Part shown: piece by piece, positions 43,310-50,554 of the stretch
Position numbering within the stretch: the first letter of the stretch is position 1
Layout of the letters: each line of letters starts with the position of its first letter
Assembly: GCF_001404515.1 (NCBI RefSeq)
Contig: NZ_CXWE01000008.1
Coordinates: forward strand, 248,001-312,000
Length of the DNA stretch: 64,000 nt
DNA from: Roseibium album
GTDB taxonomy: Bacteria > Pseudomonadota > Alphaproteobacteria > Rhizobiales > Stappiaceae
Direction: 5' to 3'
The notes under the pieces: generated by a model
Told to the model about the DNA's origin: nothing
Seen by the model: the letters and a program-made list of their open reading frames with translations, nothing else
The model's database searches: none
Translations under genes and position numbers: made by a program

Positions 43310-44860
43310 ATGACCGGGAGTGAAGTCAAACAGCGCCGCCGTTCCGGTGGGCGTTCTGCCCGCACGGCAGCGCGCGCGCGTCCGCTCGATGAAGCGATCC
43401 GGCCGGTCCGGCCGGGCATGCCGGGCGGGCAGCTCCGGCCGTTGAAGGAAACGGACGTAGAGCGCATCAACGAGGCCGCTCTGCAGGCTCTGGAGGAAAT
43501 CGGTTTCGGCTCCGCTCCAGCTTCCGGGCGAGCCTATCTCAAAGAGGCCGGTGCGATCGAGGGGGATGACGGGCGAATTCGTTTTCCGCGCGCGCTTGTC
43601 GAGGACATGCTCGCAAAGGCGGCCCGGAACCTCACGCTGCACGGCAGGGATCCGAAATTCGACCTGAACCTGTCGGGCACGAATGTTCACTATGGCACGG
43701 CAGGTGCTGCGGTTCATATCGTCGATCCGAAGACCGGCGACTACAGGCACCCGACAGTTCAGGATCTCTACGATGCAGCACGCCTGGTTCAACGGCTGGA
43801 CAATGTGCACTTCTTTCAGCGCCCTCTTGTCTGCCGCGAATTCGAATCGTCTCGAGAACTTGACATAAACACTGTCTACGCAGCGTGCGCAGGGACAACG
43901 AAACACATCGGAACCTCGTTCACCGAGGCCGCCAATGTAGCTCCGGCCATGGAGTTGCTGCACGGGATCGCCGGCGGCGAGGACGCCTGGCGGGAGCGCC
44001 CGTTCGTCTCGAACTCCAATTGTTTTGTTGTGCCTCCCCTGACCTTCGCCGAGGAAAGCTGTGAGGTGATGGAAGCGTGCATTCAAGCGGGAATGCCCGT
44101 GCTGCTGCTGTCGGCCGGTCAGGCCGGGGCTACCGCACCAGCGCCAATCGCAACGGCCGTCGTGCAGGCTGTTGCTGAATGTCTTGCCGGCGTTGTTTAT
44201 GTCAATGCCATCAAACCCGGTCATCCTGCGCTGTTCGGCACCTGGCCATTTGTCAGCGACCTGCGGACCGGTGCAATGTCCGGCGGCAGCGGCGAACAGG
44301 CCCTGCTGAGTTCCGCCTGCGCGCAGATGCATCAGTTCTACGGCCTGCCGGGTGGCGCGGCAGCCGGGATCGCCGACAGCAAGTTGCCGGACATGCAGGC
44401 CGGCTGGGAACAGGGCATCAGCAATGTCATGGCCGGGTTGTCCGGTCTCAACATGGTCTACGAGGCTGTCGGCATGCATGCATCGCTCCTGGGTTTCTGC
44501 CTGGAGTCCCTTGTGCTCGGCAACGATATGCTTGGTCAGGTCTTGCGCTGCGTTCGCGGCATTGATGTCAAGGACGAGTTCGTCAACATCGATGTCATAC
44601 GCTCGGTGGTACTCGACGGTCCCGGCCACTATCTCGGCCATGACCAGACGCTTCAACTGATGCAGAGCGAATATGTCTATCCCGACATTGCGGACCGTTC
44701 GAGCCCGAAGGAATGGGAGGAACGCGGCAGACCCCGTCTGCTCGACAGCGCCCAGGAAAAGATGCGTAGCATCCTTGCAGACGACGGGCACACGATCGAC
44801 GCAGCGACCGAAGAAGCGTTACGGGCAGTCCTGCCCCTTGCTGAACTTTCAAGGCCCTGA
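43310..44860 (+). CDS. MttB-superfamily methyltransferase (non-pyrrolysine)
   Basis: A 516-residue member of the trimethylamine methyltransferase superfamily. Family motifs: NEAALQALEEIGFG near the start, VHYGTAGAAVHIVDPKTGDYR around residue 125, and GGSGEQALLSSACAQMHQFYGLPGG around 323. The frame has no in-frame amber codon, so it is a pyrrolysine-free type, like glycine-betaine methyltransferases. The ATG at 43310 is 7 nt from GGAGG; an ATG two codons earlier is too close. It should remove a methyl from a quaternary amine to a corrinoid protein, but no corrinoid protein or methyl-folate partner is in the window. Its setting suggests a trimethyltaurine-like substrate. Confidence 0.82.
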   Translation: MTGSEVKQRRRSGGRSARTAARARPLDEAIRPVRPGMPGGQLRPLKETDVERINEAALQALEEIGFGSAPASGRAYLKEAGAIEGDDGRIRFPRALVEDMLAKAARNLTLHGRDPKFDLNLSGTNVHYGTAGAAVHIVDPKTGDYRHPTVQDLYDAARLVQRLDNVHFFQRPLVCREFESSRELDINTVYAACAGTTKHIGTSFTEAANVAPAMELLHGIAGGEDAWRERPFVSNSNCFVVPPLTFAEESCEVMEACIQAGMPVLLLSAGQAGATAPAPIATAVVQAVAECLAGVVYVNAIKPGHPALFGTWPFVSDLRTGAMSGGSGEQALLSSACAQMHQFYGLPGGAAAGIADSKLPDMQAGWEQGISNVMAGLSGLNMVYEAVGMHASLLGFCLESLVLGNDMLGQVLRCVRGIDVKDEFVNIDVIRSVVLDGPGHYLGHDQTLQLMQSEYVYPDIADRSSPKEWEERGRPRLLDSAQEKMRSILADDGHTIDAATEEALRAVLPLAELSRP

Positions 44861-44902
44861 AGGCAACTCATCTCAAAAAACCAAGAACAGAAAGAGCATA
44901 AA

Positions 44903-47344
44903 GTGACACCTCCATCAAAAGCCCGCGTCGTCATCATCGGCGGTGGCGTTGTCGGATGTTCCGTCGCCTATCACCTGACCAAGAAAGGCTGGACCGACGT
45001 TGTCCTCCTGGAACGCAAGCAACTGACTTCAGGCACCACCTGGCATGCGGCCGGACTGATCGCCCAGTTGCGGGCGACGGAAAACATGACGCGTCTCGCC
45101 AAATACAGTCAGGAGCTCTATGGCAATCTCGAAGCGGAAACGGAGGTCGCGACCGGTTTCCGCCGCTGCGGCTCGATCACCGTGGCGCTGACCGAAGAAC
45201 GCAAGGAGGAGATATTCCGGCAGGCATCGATGGCACGCGCGTTTGGTGTGCAGGTGGAAGAAATCACGCCTGACGAGGTGAAATCGCGCTACGGGCACCT
45301 GAATACCGATGGTGTTGTCGCCGGTGTTTACCTGCCGCTCGACGGTCAGGGCGACCCGGCCAATATTGCGCTGGCGCTTGCGAAAGGTGCCCGCATGGGC
45401 GGTGCAAAAGTGATGGAGCGTGTCAAGGTTACCGGTCTGCAGAAATCCGGCCGCCGGGTCACCGGTGTCGAATGGCAATCGGCGGCAGGCAACGGCACAA
45501 TCGAGTGCGATCACGTGGTCAATTGCGGCGGTATGTGGGGACATGAACTGGGACGCATGGCAGGCGTCAACGTACCCCTGCACGCGTGCGAGCATTTCTA
45601 TATCGTGACCGACAGCGTTCCCGGACTGACGCACCTGCCTGTTCTCAGGGTCCCAGACGAATGCGCCTACTACAAGGAAGACGCCGGCAAGATTCTTCTG
45701 GGAGCCTTCGAACCCAATGCCAAGCCCTGGGGCATGAACGGTATTTCGGACGATTTTGAATTCGACCAGTTGCCGGAAGATTTCGACCATTTCGAACCCA
45801 TTCTGGAAGCAGCGGTCAACCGCTTGCCGCTGCTTGCCGAAACCGGCATTCATACATTCTTCAACGGACCGGAGAGTTTTACGCCGGACGATGCCTATCA
45901 CCTGGGTCTGTCGCCGGAAATGGACAATGTCTGGGTGGCCGCGGGGTTCAATTCCATCGGCATCCAGTCTGCGGGCGGTGCGGGAATGGCGCTGTCCGAA
46001 TGGATGGATACCGGAGAAAAGCCGTTTGACCTCGGCGACGTCGACATTTCCCGTATGCAGCCCTTTCAGGGCAACCGCCACTATCTGTTCGAGCGGTCCA
46101 AGGAAACGCTCGGCCTGCTCTATGCAGATCATTTCCCCTATCGGCAGAAGGCAACGGCAAGGGGCGTGCGCCGGACACCGCTCCACGAGCACCTCAAGGC
46201 GCAAGGTGCCGTTTTCGGCGAACTGGCGGGATGGGAGCGGGCCAACTGGTTTGCCGACGAAGGTCAGGAGCGCGAATACCGCTATACGTGGAAACGGCAA
46301 AACTGGTTCGACAATGCCGCCCGCGAACACTTGGCAGTCCGCGAAGATGTCGGCATCTACGATATGTCGTCCTTCGGCAAGATCCGTGTCGAAGGTCCCG
46401 ATGCCGAAGCCTTCCTGAACTATGTCGGTGGTGGCGACTATTCCGTGCCGGACGGCAAGATCGTCTATACGCAACTGTTGAACGATCGCGGTGGCATAGA
46501 AGCCGATGTGACGGTGACCCGCCTCTCGGAGACCGCTTATCTTGTCGTCACTCCGGCGGCAACACGCCTTGCCGACGAAACCTGGCTGCGGCGACATGTC
46601 GGCGACCACAGGGTCGTGATCACGGATGTTACCGCCGGCGAAGCGGTTCTGGCCGTCATGGGACCGAAGTCGCGGGAGCTCCTACAAAAGGTCTCGCCGA
46701 ACGACTTCAGCAACATCGTCAACCCGTTCGGTACAGCCCGGGAAATCGAGATCGGCATGGGCCTCGCGCGCGCGCATCGGGTCACCTATGTCGGCGAACT
46801 CGGTTGGGAAATCTATGTTTCGTCAGACATGGCCGCGCATGTGTTCGAAACACTCCACGAAGCGGGCAAGGAGCTAAATGCCAAACTGTGCGGAATGCAC
46901 ATGATGGACTCGTGCCGGATCGAAAAAGGCTTCCGGCACTTCGGCCATGACATCACGTGTGAAGATCACGTGTTGGAAGCCGGCCTCGGGTTTGCGGTCA
47001 AAAGAGACAAACCCTCGTTCATCGGTCGCGATGCAGTGCTGCGCAAGCGCGAAGCAGGTCTCGAAAAGCGGCTGGTACAGTTCCGCCTGACCGACGCGGA
47101 ACCGCTCCTCTACCATGCTGAACCGATCCTGCGGGACGGCAATGTGGTCGGTTTCCTGAGCAGCGGAAACTACGGGCATACTCTTGGGGGTGCCGTTGGC
47201 CTCGGATATGTGCCCTGTCCCGGGGAAAGCGTGGAACAACTGCTGAGCTCGTCTTACGAAATTGAAGTCGCTGGTGTGCGGGTCAAGGCCGATGCGTCCC
47301 TCAAACCTCTTTATGACCCGAAATCGGAAAGGGTGAAGGTCTGA
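44903..47344 (+). CDS. FAD-dependent oxidoreductase - GcvT fusion (dimethylglycine/sarcosine dehydrogenase type), second copy
   Basis: Another 813-residue FAD-GcvT protein with the same layout as the first. It has VVIIGGGVVGCSVAYHLT, His48 in SGTTWHAAG, and a C-terminal folate domain (RVTYVGELGWEIYV, MMDSCRIEKGFRHFGHD). The two copies differ widely in sequence, so they are likely specialised for successive methyl groups, not a recent duplication. It begins with GTG 42 bp after the MttB-type gene. A classic terminator follows, closing the cassette before xsc. Confidence 0.85.
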   Translation: MTPPSKARVVIIGGGVVGCSVAYHLTKKGWTDVVLLERKQLTSGTTWHAAGLIAQLRATENMTRLAKYSQELYGNLEAETEVATGFRRCGSITVALTEERKEEIFRQASMARAFGVQVEEITPDEVKSRYGHLNTDGVVAGVYLPLDGQGDPANIALALAKGARMGGAKVMERVKVTGLQKSGRRVTGVEWQSAAGNGTIECDHVVNCGGMWGHELGRMAGVNVPLHACEHFYIVTDSVPGLTHLPVLRVPDECAYYKEDAGKILLGAFEPNAKPWGMNGISDDFEFDQLPEDFDHFEPILEAAVNRLPLLAETGIHTFFNGPESFTPDDAYHLGLSPEMDNVWVAAGFNSIGIQSAGGAGMALSEWMDTGEKPFDLGDVDISRMQPFQGNRHYLFERSKETLGLLYADHFPYRQKATARGVRRTPLHEHLKAQGAVFGELAGWERANWFADEGQEREYRYTWKRQNWFDNAAREHLAVREDVGIYDMSSFGKIRVEGPDAEAFLNYVGGGDYSVPDGKIVYTQLLNDRGGIEADVTVTRLSETAYLVVTPAATRLADETWLRRHVGDHRVVITDVTAGEAVLAVMGPKSRELLQKVSPNDFSNIVNPFGTAREIEIGMGLARAHRVTYVGELGWEIYVSSDMAAHVFETLHEAGKELNAKLCGMHMMDSCRIEKGFRHFGHDITCEDHVLEAGLGFAVKRDKPSFIGRDAVLRKREAGLEKRLVQFRLTDAEPLLYHAEPILRDGNVVGFLSSGNYGHTLGGAVGLGYVPCPGESVEQLLSSSYEIEVAGVRVKADASLKPLYDPKSERVKV

Positions 47345-47422
47345 TCAACTGACGTAAAACTCCCTCGAGCGCAGGGCTTCAGCTTGTGAAAATCCAAGTC
47401 CGACTCGTCTATCAATTAATTT

Positions 47423-47446
47423 TTGAGACCTATTGTCTCAATTTTT
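47423..47446 (+). terminator. Rho-independent terminator closing the demethylation cassette
   Basis: TTGAGAC / GTCTCAA make a 7-bp stem with a 5-nt loop, directly followed by TTTTT, 78 bp after the stop of the second FAD-GcvT gene. This separates the cassette from the xsc transcription unit, which has its own TauR boxes. Confidence 0.85.
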
Positions 47447-47498
47447 AATATCCGGTAACAATGACCTGACGATGGCGAAGGATCGGATTTGACCTCTT

Positions 47499-47531
47499 CT
47501 GGCCTTATGATGCTTCGCAATCTGGCCCTAA
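47499..47531 (+). promoter_or_regulatory. Paired TauR-type boxes upstream of xsc
   Basis: CTGGCCTTAT (47499-47508) and CTGGCCCTAA (47522-47531) are direct repeats starting 23 bp apart, the same spacing and orientation as before tpa. They end 85 bp before the xsc start. This ties the xsc-ackA-soeABC unit to TauR control. Confidence 0.7.
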
Positions 47532-47616
47532 GAGTGCGATGGAAAGTCGGGTTAAATCTCTTCCCAACGCATTATTTGCGAAAAGAGATTTTCTTGAATT
47601 CACGGGAGTATTCGAC

Positions 47617-49395
47617 ATGAAAATGACGACCGAGGAAGCCTTTGTCAAAGTGCTTCAGGCGCACGGAATAGAACATGCATTCGGCATTATCGGCTCTGCC
47701 TTCATGCCGATTTCCGATCTGTTCCCTCAGGCCGGCATCAAATTCTGGGACTGCGCGCACGAGGGATCGGGCGGGATGATGGCGGACGGTTACACCCGTT
47801 CCACCGGCAAGGTCAGCATGATGATTGCCCAGAACGGGCCCGGCATCACCAACTTCGTCACGGCTGTCAAAACCGCCTACTGGAATCACACACCGCTCCT
47901 GCTCGTCACACCGCAGGCTGCGAACAAGACGCTTGGCCAGGGCGGGTTCCAGGAAGTGGAACAGATGGCACTGTTCAAGGACATGGTCGCGTATCAGGAA
48001 GAAGTCCGTGATCCCACGCGCGTTGCCGAAGTGCTGAACCGCGTGATCTTGCAGGCGAAACGCGCAAGCGCACCGGCCCAGATCAACATGCCCCGTGATT
48101 TCTGGACACAGGTTGTCGATATCAACCTGCCTGCGATCGTTGATTTCGAACGCCCCGCCGGCGGCGAAACCGCGATCCAGGAAGCGGCCGAACTGCTGAG
48201 CACCGCGAAGTTCCCGGTCATCCTGAATGGCGCGGGCGTCGTTATCGGCGGAGCCATTCCTGCTTCGATGGATCTTGCCGAACGCCTGGATGCTCCGGTC
48301 TGCTGCGGCTACCAGCACAATGACGCGTTCCCCGGTTCACACAGGCTCTTTGCCGGCCCGCTCGGCTACAACGGTTCGAAGGCCGGCATGGAACTGATCT
48401 CCAAGGCGGACGTCGTTCTCGCATTGGGTACACGTCTCAATCCGTTCTCCACACTGCCCGGATACAGCATGGATTATTGGCCGAAGGACGCCAAAATCAT
48501 TCAGGTCGACATCAATCCCGATCGTATCGGACTGACGAAACCCGTCTCCGTCGGAATCGTCGGAGACGCGAAGAAAGTGGCTGAGGCGCTTCTGGACAAA
48601 CTCTCTGCGAGCGCCGGAAACGACGGTCGCGACGAGCGCGTGCACACCATCGCGCAGACCAAGTCCCGTTGGGCACAGCAACTTTCTTCAATGGATCACG
48701 AGGACGACGATCCCGGCACCACCTGGAACGAACGTGCCCGCGCCGCAAAGCCCGAGTGGCTGAGCCCGCGCAAGGCATGGCGGGCCATTCAGGCAGCCCT
48801 TCCCAAGGAAGCCATCATCAGTTCCGACATCGGCAACAACTGTGCGATCGGCAATGCTTATCCGAGCTTCGAAACCGGGCGCAAATACCTGGCGCCGGGC
48901 CTGTTCGGGCCGTGCGGTTACGGCCTTCCGGCCATCGTCGGCGCCAAGATTGGCTGCCCGGACACACCTGTCGTCGGTTTTGCCGGGGACGGTGCCTTCG
49001 GCATTGCGGTCACCGAACTGACCGCAATCGGACGCAACGAGTGGCCGGCAATCACAATGGTCGTTTTCCGGAATTACCAGTGGGGGGCGGAAAAGCGCAA
49101 CTCGACACTCTGGTACGACGACAACTTCGTCGGCACCGAACTCGACGAACAGGTGAGCTATGCGGAAATCGCCAAAGCCTGTGGTCTGCAGGGTGTTCAG
49201 GCACGCACGATGGATGAGCTGACGCAGATGCTCGACAAGGCAATTGACGACCAGATGAAACACGGCAAGACCACCCTTGTCGAAGCTCTGATCAACCAGG
49301 AACTCGGAGAGCCGTTCCGCCGCGACGCGATGAAGAAACCGGTCGCGGTTGCCGGTATTTCGGCGTCCGACATGCGTCCGCAAACGGCAAGCTGA
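47617..49395 (+). CDS. xsc: Sulfoacetaldehyde acetyltransferase
   Basis: A 592-residue thiamine-diphosphate enzyme. It converts sulfoacetaldehyde plus phosphate to acetyl phosphate plus sulfite, the C-S cleaving step of taurine degradation. Family marks: GIIGSAFMPISDLFPQAGIK, the cofactor-activating Glu49 in CAHEGSGGMMADGYTRS, and the ThDP motif GFAGDGAFGIAVTELTAIGR ending near VVFRNYQWGAEKRN. The start at 47617 has GGGAG 8 nt upstream; the longer frame start lies in the leader. It is followed after 19 bp by ackA and shares the TauR-box promoter. Confidence 0.95.
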   Translation: MKMTTEEAFVKVLQAHGIEHAFGIIGSAFMPISDLFPQAGIKFWDCAHEGSGGMMADGYTRSTGKVSMMIAQNGPGITNFVTAVKTAYWNHTPLLLVTPQAANKTLGQGGFQEVEQMALFKDMVAYQEEVRDPTRVAEVLNRVILQAKRASAPAQINMPRDFWTQVVDINLPAIVDFERPAGGETAIQEAAELLSTAKFPVILNGAGVVIGGAIPASMDLAERLDAPVCCGYQHNDAFPGSHRLFAGPLGYNGSKAGMELISKADVVLALGTRLNPFSTLPGYSMDYWPKDAKIIQVDINPDRIGLTKPVSVGIVGDAKKVAEALLDKLSASAGNDGRDERVHTIAQTKSRWAQQLSSMDHEDDDPGTTWNERARAAKPEWLSPRKAWRAIQAALPKEAIISSDIGNNCAIGNAYPSFETGRKYLAPGLFGPCGYGLPAIVGAKIGCPDTPVVGFAGDGAFGIAVTELTAIGRNEWPAITMVVFRNYQWGAEKRNSTLWYDDNFVGTELDEQVSYAEIAKACGLQGVQARTMDELTQMLDKAIDDQMKHGKTTLVEALINQELGEPFRRDAMKKPVAVAGISASDMRPQTAS

Positions 49396-49414
49396 AAGGC
49401 CGGTTTGCAACGCA

Positions 49415-50554
49415 ATGGGTGATGTTCTTGTCCTGAATTCCGGATCCTCCTCGATCAAGTTCGCGCTTTTCGGCGCGGACCTGTCGAAAAGGACCAGCGG
49501 AAGCGCTGTCGAAATCGGCGGCGCTTCCAGCCTGGTTCTGAACGGCACCCGGCAAGAAGTCAGCCTGCCAGATCACGTTGCAGCACTTGAAGCGATTTTC
49601 CGGTCGCTAGAGGAAGCAGGCGTGGACCTCGTCAATCTTGCGGCCGCCGCGCACCGCGTCGTGCATGGCGGCCGCAATCTGCGCGCGCCCTGTCTGGTGA
49701 CACCCGACATTGCCGACGAGATCGGGCGCTGTTCACCGCTTGCGCCCCTTCACAATCCCCATAATCTTGCCGCCATCCGGGCCGTTGCGGAGCTCGCGCC
49801 AAACCTGCCGCAATGCGTCAGCTTCGACACTGCTTTTCATGCGAGCAATCCCGACGTTGCGAGGCGATACGCAATCCCGGACAGCGCAGTGGAAGACGGA
49901 CTGCAGCGCTACGGGTTCCACGGCATTTCCTATGAAAGTCTCGTGCTGAAACTGCCCGAACTCTCTGCAAACGTGCTGCCGGACAAGATCCTCGCCATGC
50001 ACCTGGGTAACGGGGCGAGCCTGTGCGCCATCGGGAACGGGCGTTCGGTTGCCACGACGATGGGCTATTCACCCCTCGAAGGATTGACGATGGGCACCCG
50101 ATCCGGGTCTATCGATGCCAACGTGGTCCTGAAACTTGTGGCCGACCACGGTCTCCAGCGCACGTCGGAGATACTCAACAAGGAGAGTGGATTGCTGGGG
50201 CTTGGTGGCGAGTCCGACATGCGCAAGCTCCACCAGATGGGGACGACGAAGTCCGAATTTGCAATCGATCATTTCTGTTACTGGGTCGTCCGTCACGCAG
50301 GATCGATGATTGCCGCGATGGGCGGTCTGGATGCCATCGTATTTACCGGCGGGATCGGCGAAAATGATGCCGTTGTCCGCCGAAAGATCCTTGAAGGGCT
50401 TGCCTGGCTCGGCATAGATCTCGACCCGAACGCAAATGCGTCGGGAGCCAGCAAGCTGCACACACCTTCCTCGAAAAAAATGGTATGGATCGTCCCAGCC
50501 GAAGAGGAAGAGATGATTGCACGCAGCGCGCAAGCGATCATGGAGGAACATTGA
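49415..50554 (+). CDS. ackA: Acetate kinase
   Basis: A 379-residue acetate kinase. Signatures: VLVLNSGSSSIKFALF at the N-terminus, AAHRVVHGG, HLGNGASLCAIGNGRS, TMGTRSGSIDANV and FTGGIGEND. It would convert the acetyl phosphate from Xsc to acetate with ATP gain. Many Xsc loci instead carry phosphotransacetylase (pta) to make acetyl-CoA, so ackA here is a notable choice. It overlaps the soeA start by one base, indicating tight coupling in one operon. Confidence 0.92.
   Translation: MGDVLVLNSGSSSIKFALFGADLSKRTSGSAVEIGGASSLVLNGTRQEVSLPDHVAALEAIFRSLEEAGVDLVNLAAAAHRVVHGGRNLRAPCLVTPDIADEIGRCSPLAPLHNPHNLAAIRAVAELAPNLPQCVSFDTAFHASNPDVARRYAIPDSAVEDGLQRYGFHGISYESLVLKLPELSANVLPDKILAMHLGNGASLCAIGNGRSVATTMGYSPLEGLTMGTRSGSIDANVVLKLVADHGLQRTSEILNKESGLLGLGGESDMRKLHQMGTTKSEFAIDHFCYWVVRHAGSMIAAMGGLDAIVFTGGIGENDAVVRRKILEGLAWLGIDLDPNANASGASKLHTPSSKKMVWIVPAEEEEMIARSAQAIMEEH

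Noticed and set aside
43103..44791. Long minus-strand frame of about 560 codons
   Set aside because: Antisense shadow of the MttB-type gene with arginine-rich, nonsense-like composition and no ribosome site.
43310..44860. Pyrrolysine-containing trimethylamine methyltransferase
   Set aside because: The frame is uninterrupted, with no amber codon, so the non-pyrrolysine subgroup is the correct call.
45029..46609. Long minus-strand frame of about 525 codons
   Set aside because: Antisense to the second FAD-GcvT gene; no recognisable domain.
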